64,000 nt of DNA from Hirschia litorea (GCF_042665075.1 NZ_JBHTBR010000002.1:806001-870000), one strand, 5' to 3'; counted from the first letter of the stretch, positions 17,584 through 26,714 are shown. The notes: generated from the letters alone by a model not told the origin. Translations and numbers: made by a program.

Positions 17584-19401
17584 GTGACCAAGGAATATGA
17601 TAAACCTCCAAATACAGAATTTCCGCATTTGGAGTCCTCCCAAGCCCTTAAAGAGCGCTTAATCAGGCTTAGTACAGAATTTCACACCCTTCTAACTGAA
17701 ATGGCACAAGACAATGGCCCAATGGCTTCCAGTCCGGTACATTTATTCGTCGCCATAGAAACACTTCAACGCGCTCTAGGTAAAGACCCCGAACGAGCGG
17801 CGAAAGCACAGCAAAACCTTATTAATCGATTAGGTGAAACCGCTAAACTCATCAATGATAACGAACAAGCAAACGCTGAAGAGACTACAGACAAGTCTGA
17901 AAGCAACCGTATTCACAATCCGCGGTTTGCTGATCCATTATGGTGTCAGTTCCCACTCTTTGACTTCATAAGCCAATCATACATGGTGTTATATGACTGG
18001 ACACGTGAACTGGTTGAAGACACGGAACACCTTAGCGAGCAAGAACGCAAAGAAGTACAATTTCAATTACATCAATTTCTTTCTGCCTTATCTCCAAGCA
18101 ATAATTTCTTCACAAACCCAGTCGCAATCAAAAGGTTTATAGATACCGATGGTGCCTCTCTGGAGGCTGGGCTAGAAAACCTAAAACGTGATTATGACGC
18201 GGACTTTGGACATCTCAACATCAGCCAGTGCGATAAAACAGCATTTGAAATAGGCAAAAACGTAGCAGCCACTAAGGGACAAGTAGTTTTTAAAAATGAG
18301 CTTATAGAGCTTATTCGGTTTAGCCCCTCTACTAAATCGGTTTTTGAGCGTCCCCTGCTTATTTTTCCGCCTTGGATAAACAAATATTATGTTCTGGATC
18401 TTCAAGCGAAAAACTCGCTTGTCGCTTGGCTACGTGACCAAGGCTTCACCGTGTATATGATATCTTGGCGAAGCGCAGACCATATCACACGTGATTTAGA
18501 TTGGGACAATTACGCAAGCCTTGGCGGGCTCGCCGCCATAAAATTTGTATATGAAACCCACAATATCTCTATCAATATTGCTGGTTACTGCATTGGCGGT
18601 ACAATGCTCTCCACGCTTGCTGCGTATCTAGCTAAGAAAAAAGACCCCCGTATAAACAGTCTCACCTTCATGGCGGCTCAAACAAATTTTGAAGATGCCG
18701 GAATGATGAAAGCAATCGTAAGTGAACGTACATTTTCAGAAACGGCAGCAGCAATCGTAAAGAATAAAGGGATAATGCCAGGCGAACTTATGTCGGACGG
18801 CTTCAACTCCCTGAGACCACAACGCCTCATTTGGCAATTTATTGAGGAAAATTACCTCCTTGGCGAAGATGTAAAACCATTCGACCTATTGTATTGGAAT
18901 AGTGACCAAACGAATATCCCCGGCCCACTACATCTTGAATACATACAAAATTTCTACATCGAAAACCAACTCGCCAAAAACGAATTTTTCCTTTTTGACG
19001 AGAAGATAAGCTTGAACGATATAAACTGGCCTGTCTTCATTCACGCAGCTTTTGGTGACCACATCTCTCCCTTTGAATCCGTTTATAGTGGGCGTCATCT
19101 ATTTGGTGGTGACACTAAATTCATTCTAGCGGAAGCTGGACATATCGCAGGTGTTGTTAACCCGCCGACCAACAATAAATACGGCCACTGGAGTCGTGGA
19201 AACCCAAAACTTCAGACAGGAGCAGATTGGAAGGATTCGGCTAGCTATAAAAAGCAAAGCTGGTGGCCTGCACTCGCTGAATGGTTAAGTGAGCGGTCAG
19301 GTGACCTAGTAAGCCCACCTCCTCCTATTAAGAACGCCCCATCTGCCCCTGGAGTGTATGTCAAAACAACCTTAGCTGATATCCATCAAATGCGTAACTA
19401 A
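17584..19401 (+). CDS. phaC: Class I poly(3-hydroxybutyrate) synthase
   Basis: PhaC polymerises 3-hydroxyacyl-CoA on the surface of PHA granules. The 605-residue protein has the N-terminal PhaC domain with NPRFADPLWCQFPLFDFISQ, the lipase-box variant AGYCIGGTMLST, whose cysteine is the nucleophile, the Asp region FGDHISPFESVY and the histidine in LAEAGHIAGVVNPP. WPALAEWLSERSGD near the C-terminus is typical of class I. The start is a GTG with a weak ribosome site. No phaA, phaB or phasin gene is adjacent. It is alone on the + strand before the orphan membrane protein. Confidence 0.94.
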   Translation: MTKEYDKPPNTEFPHLESSQALKERLIRLSTEFHTLLTEMAQDNGPMASSPVHLFVAIETLQRALGKDPERAAKAQQNLINRLGETAKLINDNEQANAEETTDKSESNRIHNPRFADPLWCQFPLFDFISQSYMVLYDWTRELVEDTEHLSEQERKEVQFQLHQFLSALSPSNNFFTNPVAIKRFIDTDGASLEAGLENLKRDYDADFGHLNISQCDKTAFEIGKNVAATKGQVVFKNELIELIRFSPSTKSVFERPLLIFPPWINKYYVLDLQAKNSLVAWLRDQGFTVYMISWRSADHITRDLDWDNYASLGGLAAIKFVYETHNISINIAGYCIGGTMLSTLAAYLAKKKDPRINSLTFMAAQTNFEDAGMMKAIVSERTFSETAAAIVKNKGIMPGELMSDGFNSLRPQRLIWQFIEENYLLGEDVKPFDLLYWNSDQTNIPGPLHLEYIQNFYIENQLAKNEFFLFDEKISLNDINWPVFIHAAFGDHISPFESVYSGRHLFGGDTKFILAEAGHIAGVVNPPTNNKYGHWSRGNPKLQTGADWKDSASYKKQSWWPALAEWLSERSGDLVSPPPPIKNAPSAPGVYVKTTLADIHQMRN

Positions 19402-19524
19402 TCTCAATTTAGTACCAACATACAAATGTAAACCAACTCACTTTTGATAGACGCGCACGAATCAAAGGCGTAAGTGGTGGTGTAAGAATTAATTGAATAA
19501 TTTACGAATCAAGAAGGCTTCCCT

Positions 19525-20118
19525 TTGACAATATCTTCTATTGTGTCTTCAACATTAAAGCCTTCGAATTTAACGATCGCTGCATTGATTGCTATCGCTC
19601 TATTGTTCAATTACCTAGCCTCGCATTTTGTGGCTATTCAAAGCAGTCAATTGACAGCGCGAGCCTCAATCGAAGCGGAATTGTTGGAATTAGACTGGGA
19701 TCAGCCAAAATCTGAACGCGATGTGCAATCCGTCATTCAATGGATTAACAGCAAAGCTTCACAACAATCCTTTCCTGCTGAAAAGATCTATTTCTTAACT
19801 GATTCAAACAAGAATCCTCTCGCAGGAAATTTGAACATGTGGCCCCAAAATGCCCAACCTTACCCAGGATGGCATAAGTTTGAAGGCAACGAGACTAATG
19901 CTACCTCAGGCCCCGTGTATGCACGTATATTTTCTGGTTCTCTGGAAGATAGCGAAGCGACGTATAAAATTATGGTTGGGCGTCAAATGCCCGCGATCGA
20001 ACCAATTTTCCGCCGGATATTTCCCGTCTTCCTCGCAATATCCTTACTTTGCGCCACTTGTGGTGGATTTATTTTCAAAGCCCAACAAAGCAACACCAAA
20101 TTTTCTGGCGTAAAGTAA
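19525..20118 (+). CDS. Two-TM protein resembling an isolated histidine-kinase sensor domain
   Basis: The start is a TTG at 19525 with AAGAAGG about 10 nt upstream. One TM helix lies near residues 17-37 (LTIAALIAIALLFNYLASHF) and a second near 163-185. A periplasmic domain of about 125 residues lies between them. It contains IYFLTDSNKNPLAGNLNMWP, very like the 'D..GR.LAGNL..WP' pattern in the sensor regions of alphaproteobacterial histidine kinases. After TM2 only about 13 residues remain; HAMP and kinase domains are absent. It is either a truncated kinase or a stand-alone sensor or partner protein. It precedes the glucosylglycerate operon by 119 bp, and a weak hairpin follows. Confidence 0.6.
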   Translation: MTISSIVSSTLKPSNLTIAALIAIALLFNYLASHFVAIQSSQLTARASIEAELLELDWDQPKSERDVQSVIQWINSKASQQSFPAEKIYFLTDSNKNPLAGNLNMWPQNAQPYPGWHKFEGNETNATSGPVYARIFSGSLEDSEATYKIMVGRQMPAIEPIFRRIFPVFLAISLLCATCGGFIFKAQQSNTKFSGVK

Positions 20119-20148
20119 CTGCCCAATAATTAGGCAGCCTTGCTGTTT
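20119..20148 (+). terminator. Weak terminator-like hairpin
   Basis: CTGCC (20119-20123) pairs with GGCAG (20133-20137) with a further partial AAT/ATT stem, followed shortly by TGCTGTTTTC. It starts right after the stop of the two-TM protein. The T-tract is short, so termination may be partial. Confidence 0.3.
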
Positions 20149-20237
20149 TCTCCGGTTGGGGGGTTGATGTAAGCAATTGAACATTGCCCTTATAGGTGAT
20201 GCTATATGTCTATCAAACACCACTAAGGGAGACATGA

Positions 20238-21038
20238 ATGTCCAGTATTGAGAGCCACTTCAAGAACTGGGCACATACCCGCATCACGGATAGCACCACC
20301 CCTCCTCTACTCTTTGTATCCGGCGCGCAAGGCATTGGTAAGTCCACTGCTATGTCGGCAATTAGTAAAATGTATAATGGACAAATTGCTATACTCGGTA
20401 TTGATGATTTCTATCTTACAAAAATTGAACGCACAGGACTTTCGGATAAATACTCTCCACTTTTCATCACACGCGGGCCGCCAGGCACACATGATATTCC
20501 ATTACTAAATTCCAAAATTAATGCCCTTCAAAACGCTTCCCCCGATTCGGTAACGTCTCTCCCCAAATTTAGCAAAGTCATCGATGATCGCTTACCTGAG
20601 ATTGAATTCTCAACTTTTCAGGGACGCCCAAAGGCGATCATAGTAGAAGGATGGCTCGTAGGTGCTAAGCCGGACTTAAACGCTCCTTCAACTGAACCTA
20701 TCAACGCTATCGAAGAACAAGACAAATCAGGCTTATGGCGACAATTTCAAGAGCAAGAACTTGCAGGCAGCTACGCCGATTTATGGAGACGTTCTTCCCA
20801 CTTTTTCTATCTAAATGCACCTAGCTTTGAGACCATTCTCAATTGGCGCATTGAACAAGAAGAAACCACGCTTGGTATTGCTAAAGGCACTCTCCCAACT
20901 GAACGGCGGGCGTGGGTGAAAAACTTCATCCTATATTATGAACGCATCACTCGCAGAATGCTTAAAGGAAACAAAATCAACGGAACCCAACTCTATGTTG
21001 ATGCGTTCAGAAAACCAGTTGATGTTGAGGCCCAGTGA
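20238..21038 (+). CDS. D-glycerate 3-kinase (plant-type GLYK family)
   Basis: This 266-residue P-loop kinase has the Walker A box SGAQGIGKST (residues 28-37), GIDDFYLT at 54-61, the family-diagnostic RGPPGTHD (79-86), and VEGWLVG after residue 130. These features match the glycerate 3-kinase of plants, fungi and some bacteria, related to phosphoribulokinase and uridine kinase but distinct from GarK/GlxK. The reaction is D-glycerate + ATP to 3-phosphoglycerate. The ATG is preceded by GGGAG. Its TGA is one base from the next ATG, so it is translationally coupled to the phosphatase. In this context it likely supplies or recovers 3-phosphoglycerate for glucosylglycerate synthesis. Confidence 0.82.
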   Translation: MSSIESHFKNWAHTRITDSTTPPLLFVSGAQGIGKSTAMSAISKMYNGQIAILGIDDFYLTKIERTGLSDKYSPLFITRGPPGTHDIPLLNSKINALQNASPDSVTSLPKFSKVIDDRLPEIEFSTFQGRPKAIIVEGWLVGAKPDLNAPSTEPINAIEEQDKSGLWRQFQEQELAGSYADLWRRSSHFFYLNAPSFETILNWRIEQEETTLGIAKGTLPTERRAWVKNFILYYERITRRMLKGNKINGTQLYVDAFRKPVDVEAQ

Positions 21039-21039
21039 T

Positions 21040-21855
21040 ATGTCTAATCCACCTAATTTCATCGTATTCACCGATTTGGACGGCACATTACTAGACCACA
21101 GCAACTACAGTTATAAAGCAGCTTCAGATGCATTGCATACACTTCACGAAAGCAACATCCCTCTCATCTTAGCAAGCTCTAAAACAGCCGTTGAAATCAG
21201 CTCCATACGGGCAGAATTGGGCTTTGATAATTGTCCCGCAATTGTAGAGAATGGCGCAGGTATTTTACCAGCGGGTCCTTTGAATATCAAAAGTTTGGAC
21301 AGAACCCCTTACCGAAAGCTCATCAAAATAATCAATGACGCTCCCGCTGAATTAAGATGCTTCTATGAGGGATTTAGCGATTGGACAGCCGATAAAATTT
21401 CAAAAGTCACCGGACTTCCATTTGAGGACGCCACGAAATCATCTCAACGACAATTTTCCGAACCTGGTCTTTGGAAAGGAGATGCTGAAACACGTGAGCA
21501 ATTTGTTGAATACCTCAATTCATGTGGAGTAAGTTATCGCCATGGAGGGCGTTTTATGACTCTCTCATTTGGGGCGAATAAGGGTATACGTGTCGGTGAA
21601 ATAATAAACACTTATTCAAATCCTCAATCTCGCCCCCTCTCTCTCGCGCTTGGAGATGCTCCAAACGATGTTGAAATGATCCAAGCTACAGACTTTGGCG
21701 TGATAATACCCAATGCGCATGGCAATCAGATCCCACGTTTGAACGGCGAGGAAACAGGCAAAATTAGTCGTGCACAACATGCTGGCCCCGTCGGCTGGAA
21801 TGTATCGGTTCTACAGTTTTTAAATTCACCCCCCACACACCAATCAAAAATATAA
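21040..21855 (+). CDS. HAD phosphatase, mannosyl/glucosyl-3-phosphoglycerate phosphatase family
   Basis: The protein (271 residues from the ATG at 21040) starts MSNPPNFIVFTDLDGTLLDH, HAD motif I with nucleophile Asp12 and Asp14. LILASSKTAVEI is motif II, and LALGDAPNDVEMIQATDFGVII is motif IV. The C2-type cap between them fits the MpgP/YedP group, which removes phosphate from 3-phosphoglycerate glycosides. The frame is open upstream to 20938, but that part overlaps the kinase, and GAGG precedes the 21040 ATG. It lies between a glycerate kinase and a GpgS-type transferase, which points to glucosyl-3-phosphoglycerate as substrate. Confidence 0.82.
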   Translation: MSNPPNFIVFTDLDGTLLDHSNYSYKAASDALHTLHESNIPLILASSKTAVEISSIRAELGFDNCPAIVENGAGILPAGPLNIKSLDRTPYRKLIKIINDAPAELRCFYEGFSDWTADKISKVTGLPFEDATKSSQRQFSEPGLWKGDAETREQFVEYLNSCGVSYRHGGRFMTLSFGANKGIRVGEIINTYSNPQSRPLSLALGDAPNDVEMIQATDFGVIIPNAHGNQIPRLNGEETGKISRAQHAGPVGWNVSVLQFLNSPPTHQSKI

Positions 21856-21873
21856 TATAGGAAGGGCAAATCA

Positions 21874-23106
21874 ATGGCCGACTTTCACCAGAATGGACAT
21901 GTCGCTACACTTCACGACCTTCGCCGCGTTAAACCCGAAGCAATGGAACGTGAACTTGAGCAATTTGCAGATACTCGCAAAATCACATTGATTCTGCCTT
22001 CCCTGTACTCAGAGCTAAAAGGTGATGCGCTTACAGAAATTGTAGACCAATTATGTTCAGCCAAATTTATCAATCGGATCGTTATTGGACTAGATCGCGC
22101 TACAGAGTCAGAATACCGCCACGCCAAAAAGTTTTTTTCACGCCTACCCCAAGATCATGTAGTGCTCTGGAATGATGGGCCTCGCTTAAAAGAAATAGAT
22201 TATCGTCTCAGTGAAATGGGGTTATCACCTATGGAGCCCGGCAAAGGTCGAAATGTATGGTTTTGCATGGGATATGTTTTGGCACGTGGAGACAGTGAAA
22301 TTGTAGCGCTACACGATTGTGATATCGTTACATACACCAAAGATATGCTCGTGAAGCTTCTCTATCCAGTGGCAAATCCCAATTTTTCCTATGCACTCTC
22401 TAAAGGTTATTACCCACGCATTGCAGATGGAAAATTCAATGGGCGCGTTAGTCGCCTTCTCGTCTCTCCAATTCTTCTCGCACTTTCTAAAGTTATTGGG
22501 GACCATGACTACATCAATTACCTATCAGCGTTCCGCTATCCATTGGCCGGAGAATTTGCAATGCGCACCTCCATCCTTCACGACATGCGCATTCCATCCG
22601 ACTGGGGTTTAGAGATAGGTGTGCTTTCCGAAGCGTGGCGAAATCTTAGTCCCAAAGCAACGTGTCAGGTTGAAATTTCAGATGCCTATGACCACAAGCA
22701 CCAGCCCCTCTCCGAGGAAGATGCTTCCACCGGTCTATCGCGTATGTCCATAGATATTTGTAAGGCACTCTTTCGAAAACTCGCCGCTGATGGCGTAGTC
22801 TTCACAATGGAAACATTCCGCACCCTAAAAGCAACATACTACCGTACAGCTTTGGATATGATTGAAAGCTATTACAATGATGCTGTCATGAACGGCCTGT
22901 ATGTAGATCGTCATGCAGCGGAAAAATCTGTTGAGCTATTTGCGTCTAATATTATGGAAGCCGGTGAGATTTTTCTCGTCAATCCAATGGAAACGCCCTT
23001 CATTCCTAACTGGAGCCGTGTACACGCAGCCGATCAAGACCTCATGCGCCTGATGACGGAAGCTATTGCACAAGACAATACTGAGTATTCCGAAGAAAAC
23101 GCTTAG
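21874..23106 (+). CDS. gpgS: Glucosyl-3-phosphoglycerate synthase (GT81-like)
   Basis: This is a GT-A glycosyltransferase of 410 residues. It contains ITLILPSLYSELKGDALTEIV near residue 37, EPGKGRNVWFCMGYVLARGD (121-140), the metal-binding HDCDI with Asp148 and Asp150, and PLAGEFAMRTSIL. These match bacterial GpgS proteins, which transfer glucose from an NDP-glucose to D-3-phosphoglycerate. A GGAAGGG box precedes the ATG, 18 bp after the phosphatase stop. A mannosyl-specific relative cannot be fully excluded from sequence alone. Its stop faces the stop of the GH13_18 phosphorylase, 9 bp away. Confidence 0.82.
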   Translation: MADFHQNGHVATLHDLRRVKPEAMERELEQFADTRKITLILPSLYSELKGDALTEIVDQLCSAKFINRIVIGLDRATESEYRHAKKFFSRLPQDHVVLWNDGPRLKEIDYRLSEMGLSPMEPGKGRNVWFCMGYVLARGDSEIVALHDCDIVTYTKDMLVKLLYPVANPNFSYALSKGYYPRIADGKFNGRVSRLLVSPILLALSKVIGDHDYINYLSAFRYPLAGEFAMRTSILHDMRIPSDWGLEIGVLSEAWRNLSPKATCQVEISDAYDHKHQPLSEEDASTGLSRMSIDICKALFRKLAADGVVFTMETFRTLKATYYRTALDMIESYYNDAVMNGLYVDRHAAEKSVELFASNIMEAGEIFLVNPMETPFIPNWSRVHAADQDLMRLMTEAIAQDNTEYSEENA

Positions 23107-23115
23107 GCTGTTAAT

Positions 23116-24867
23116 CTATTTCGACCTGTTTGTTATCCATCGGCACTGATAAGGCGCAAATTTGATGTCACTAGTATGCTCATCAATTTTGTCGCCTGAA
23201 ATCAAATCATACCAGTTATGACCACCTATCAAATTGATAGAGACTGCCGGCACGTGTAATTCTTCGCCTGAAACATTATGAATTGCAAATATTGACTGCG
23301 ATCGATCATAACTCTGGCGCCAGAACCCAAATAGCTGATCGCCTAATTGCAGCGTAAACTGCGTTGCATTTGGATGAAATGCTGACTGCGCTCTCCTGAT
23401 TTTTATACGCTCCTTCATCGCTGCCAACACTTTGGCATGTTGCGTATTCTCATCATCGAGCAACTCCCGCAGTAGAGAATAATTCCAGCGCCTCCGGTTT
23501 ATTGCGCGGTTCACGCCAGTCTTCTCAACGCCAGCCATGTGATTATTCGTCCCAATTAGAGAATGAATATAGAAGGCTGGTATTCCCTCCAACGCCATGA
23601 CGATGGATTGACTACACATAAACCGATCCAACTGGTAATCATCTTCGCCCTTTAACGTACCTTTCAACGCATCCCAAAAGGTTACATTCAACTCATATGG
23701 TTTCTGCCCCCCATCAGGCGTGGACCTCATTGATACCAAACCACCAAAAGATTGAACCGTTTCAATCACGTCATTGATTTCATTTTCATCAAGCAACCCC
23801 TCGGCAGGGCGCATACCAATCCCATCGTGCGATGCCGAAAAATTCAGATAAGCACAGCCCATTTGAGCAGGTGGCATAGCACGCTGCCATTGATTCAAAT
23901 GCTTTGAAGAACCGCTTAAGAGGGATTGCAGAATGAGTGGCGGTAAGGAGAAATTATAAACTGCATGGGCCTCATTCCGATTACCAAAATATGATAAGTT
24001 TTCAGTGTTGGGAACGTTGGTTTCCGTCAGCAAAATGACTTGCTCTTCTGCAAAATCGAGCAGCAATCGCATCAATTGAACAATGGCATGTGTTTGCGGC
24101 AGGTGGATGCAATCCGTACCAATTTCCTTCCATATAAATGCTACAGCATCCAAGCGGATAATTCGGATACCGTTGTCGACGTGTAGGCGCATTATACGAA
24201 GAAACTCTAACAAGACTTCAGGATTAGCGAAATTCAAATCCACTTGGTCATGGCTAAATGTACACCACACGTGGCGCTTGCCCATGGCTGTATCGACCTC
24301 ACGCAGCAAATCATTGGTACGTGGACGAACAACCATGCTCACATCATCTTTCGGATCAGCCTCAAAGAAGAATTTGTCGTAAGGCTCATGTCCTTGGCGA
24401 TATTCATTGAACCAATTTGACTGGCTGGAAACGTGATTGAGCACCAGATCAGACATCAACTTAAACCGCTCCCCTATACGGTTGATATCTTCCCAGCTTC
24501 CCAACTCACTATTGACTGCACGATAGTCCGTTACAGCAAAGCCATCATCTGATGTGAAAGGAAAAAACGGCAGAATATGCACGCCTGTAATTGTGTCACC
24601 TAGATATCGTTTCAAGAAATCCTGCAACAAGTCCAAAGGCTTATGCACCCCGTCTTTCACAGAATTACCATAGGTGATGATTACTGCATCATCCTCAGAC
24701 CACAGCCCAACATTGCTGGGAGTTCGCTGAGTCTCCCTAATTGGTTGAGATTCAGGCCAGTAAGCTTGAATAATTTGAGCGATCAATGCGTCGCAATCAG
24801 CGTCAGGGTAGATGAAGCTTACAAGTTCAGAAAGTTTCAGTTTGAAATTTTCGGGAATGTCTACCAT
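23116..24867 (-). CDS. GH13_18 sugar phosphorylase, probable glucosylglycerate phosphorylase
   Basis: This retaining GH13 enzyme of the sucrose-phosphorylase group has RLDAVAFIWKEIGTDCIHLPQ (nucleophile near Asp240), VILLTETNVPNTENLSYFGN (acid/base near Glu282) and SASHDGIGMRP (stabilising Asp near 348). The KEIGTDCIHLPQTHA stretch after the nucleophile resembles the YcjM-type proteins characterised as glucosylglycerate phosphorylase rather than classical sucrose phosphorylase. The expected reaction is glucosylglycerate + Pi to glucose 1-phosphate + glycerate. The frame opens at 24948; I prefer the ATG at 24867 (583 residues), preceded by AGGGTGG. It is convergent with the glucosylglycerate synthesis operon, which strengthens the assignment. 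Confidence 0.8.
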   Translation of the reverse strand: MVDIPENFKLKLSELVSFIYPDADCDALIAQIIQAYWPESQPIRETQRTPSNVGLWSEDDAVIITYGNSVKDGVHKPLDLLQDFLKRYLGDTITGVHILPFFPFTSDDGFAVTDYRAVNSELGSWEDINRIGERFKLMSDLVLNHVSSQSNWFNEYRQGHEPYDKFFFEADPKDDVSMVVRPRTNDLLREVDTAMGKRHVWCTFSHDQVDLNFANPEVLLEFLRIMRLHVDNGIRIIRLDAVAFIWKEIGTDCIHLPQTHAIVQLMRLLLDFAEEQVILLTETNVPNTENLSYFGNRNEAHAVYNFSLPPLILQSLLSGSSKHLNQWQRAMPPAQMGCAYLNFSASHDGIGMRPAEGLLDENEINDVIETVQSFGGLVSMRSTPDGGQKPYELNVTFWDALKGTLKGEDDYQLDRFMCSQSIVMALEGIPAFYIHSLIGTNNHMAGVEKTGVNRAINRRRWNYSLLRELLDDENTQHAKVLAAMKERIKIRRAQSAFHPNATQFTLQLGDQLFGFWRQSYDRSQSIFAIHNVSGEELHVPAVSINLIGGHNWYDLISGDKIDEHTSDIKFAPYQCRWITNRSK

Positions 24868-25022
24868 ATCGTGGTCCACCCTATGCGTTACTGTAATGTT
24901 TCGCGAAAGTTTGGCACATGAGATTGCAGTATCAAGCGCATTAAGCACTTCACATAGCTTTTTTTCATATCTGCCAAAACTTTAACCGCTATTTCGGCAT
25001 GGCTACAAAAGGCCAGCAATTG

Positions 25023-25050
25023 AAAAGGCCGACAAACTTAATTGTCGACC
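25023..25050 (-). terminator. Terminator after the alpha-glucosidase gene
   Basis: On the minus strand GGTCGACAA (25042-25050) pairs with TTTGTCGGCC (25027-25036), followed by TTTT. It lies 8 bp after the stop and would end the glycogen operon before the phosphorylase gene. Confidence 0.7.
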
Positions 25051-25058
25051 TATCATGC

Positions 25059-26714
25059 CTAAACCCGTTTTGCCCAATATGCCCCATAAGCTGGCAAGTC
25101 AGCAGGAACTTCATGACCGTCAGATAAACTGTCATCGCTAAACTGCACGATATGACCACTTCCAACAGCATGTTTCCATTTGGAGTGTTTATCGCTAAAA
25201 TTAAACACGCATAAATATTGCTCGTCTTCATAGCTACGAGTAAATGCCAATACGCTAGGATTCCCCGTATCCAAGAAGTTCATGTTCCCAAGTCTCAGGG
25301 CCTTGTTCTTTTTTCTGACACTGAGTGCAAACTTGGTAAATCGCAGCATACAAGGCGCATCATCCGTTTGCGTATCCACCGCAAATTCTGCTTGTTTAGG
25401 ATCAACCGGCATCCAAGGCGTTCCAGTGGAAAAACCTGCGTTCAATCCATCCTTCACCCACGGCATAGGCAGACGCGCACCATCTCGCCCTAAAGTACGA
25501 GGCCAGTTTGCAATTGCTTCTGGATCTTTAAGGTGCTCAAAGGCAACCTCTCCATGAGGCAATCCAAGCTCTTCTCCTTGATATATAAATGCATTCCCAC
25601 GCAGAGACAGAAGCAGCATCATGTAACAGCGCGCTGCATCCCAACGGTTTTCAGGTGCCGACCAACGACTTAAAGCGCGCCTAGCATCATGGTTCTCAAA
25701 AGCCCAAGATGGCCAACCTTCGCCGCCTTCCCCTGTCCATTTCTCTAATGTACCGCGGACTTTATCAGCAGACACAGGTGGACCATCTAAAAAGTCAAAA
25801 CTATATGCAGAATTCAACCGCTTATTGTCTGCAGTATAGCTACGCATTTCACTAGGTGCTTCATCTCCACCAATCTCGGCGACGGTAAATATATCACCAA
25901 ATTTATCAAGCTCTTGGCGAATACGCTCCATGAATAAAGGCGTTTCTGGTTGTGACTGATTGTGAATGCGTTTCTGCATATCAAACGGTCGAGTGACACG
26001 CGACATATCTAGCAAGGCCGGCGGATTATCAGTGAGCGCACGGTTATGCATCGCAAAGTTAATTGCATCCATTCTAAAACCATCAACACCGCGTTTAATC
26101 CAAAAACGCATTGTTTCTAAAATAGCCTCTTGCACCTCAATGTTATGCACATTCAATTGAGGCTGCTCTTTTAGAAAATTATGCATGTAATATTGTTGAC
26201 GGCGTGCATCCCATTCCCAAGCTGGACCACCAAATACAGATTGCCAATTATTAGGCGGCATTCCATCAATTTTGGGGTCTGCCCATACATACCAGTCAGC
26301 TTTTGGGTTGTTTTTGCTTTGGCGACTTTCCTCAAACCACGCATGCTGGTCAGAAGTGTGCGCATACACTTGGTCAATAATAATTTTTATATCGCGCTTA
26401 TGCGCCTCTGTGATGAGATCATCAAAATCTTGCAACGTACCGAAACTAGGGTCTATCGCCTTATAATCTGAGATATCATAGCCATAATCAGCTTGAGGAG
26501 ACTGAAAGAAGGGAGACAGCCAAATCGCCTCAACACCTAAGGACGCTATATAATCAAGCTTTTCAATGCAGCCGCGTAAATCCCCAACACCATCGCCATT
26601 GGAATCATAAAAACTGCGCGGATAAATTTGATATATTACCGCCCCCTTCCACCAAGGTGTGGAAGATATTTGCTTGTTTTCAGCGTTCAATTCTATTGGC
26701 GTTTCTACGTTCAT
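25059..26714 (-). CDS. GH13 alpha-glucosidase (GH13_23-like)
   Basis: The sequence starts its catalytic domain with WWKGAVIYQIYPRSFYDSNGDGVGDLRG. It continues with DGFRMDAINFAMHNRALTDNPP (nucleophile Asp), FTVAEIGGDEAPSEM (acid/base Glu) and AFENHDARRALSRW (third Asp). This pattern fits exo-acting alpha-glucosidases of marine alphaproteobacteria rather than endo-amylases. No signal peptide is evident, so it likely hydrolyses maltodextrins in the cytoplasm. The frame opens at 26780. I place the start at the ATG at 26714 (551 residues), though 26723 is also possible; neither has a strong ribosome site. It is the last gene of the glycogen operon. Confidence 0.85.
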   Translation of the reverse strand: MNVETPIELNAENKQISSTPWWKGAVIYQIYPRSFYDSNGDGVGDLRGCIEKLDYIASLGVEAIWLSPFFQSPQADYGYDISDYKAIDPSFGTLQDFDDLITEAHKRDIKIIIDQVYAHTSDQHAWFEESRQSKNNPKADWYVWADPKIDGMPPNNWQSVFGGPAWEWDARRQQYYMHNFLKEQPQLNVHNIEVQEAILETMRFWIKRGVDGFRMDAINFAMHNRALTDNPPALLDMSRVTRPFDMQKRIHNQSQPETPLFMERIRQELDKFGDIFTVAEIGGDEAPSEMRSYTADNKRLNSAYSFDFLDGPPVSADKVRGTLEKWTGEGGEGWPSWAFENHDARRALSRWSAPENRWDAARCYMMLLLSLRGNAFIYQGEELGLPHGEVAFEHLKDPEAIANWPRTLGRDGARLPMPWVKDGLNAGFSTGTPWMPVDPKQAEFAVDTQTDDAPCMLRFTKFALSVRKKNKALRLGNMNFLDTGNPSVLAFTRSYEDEQYLCVFNFSDKHSKWKHAVGSGHIVQFSDDSLSDGHEVPADLPAYGAYWAKRV

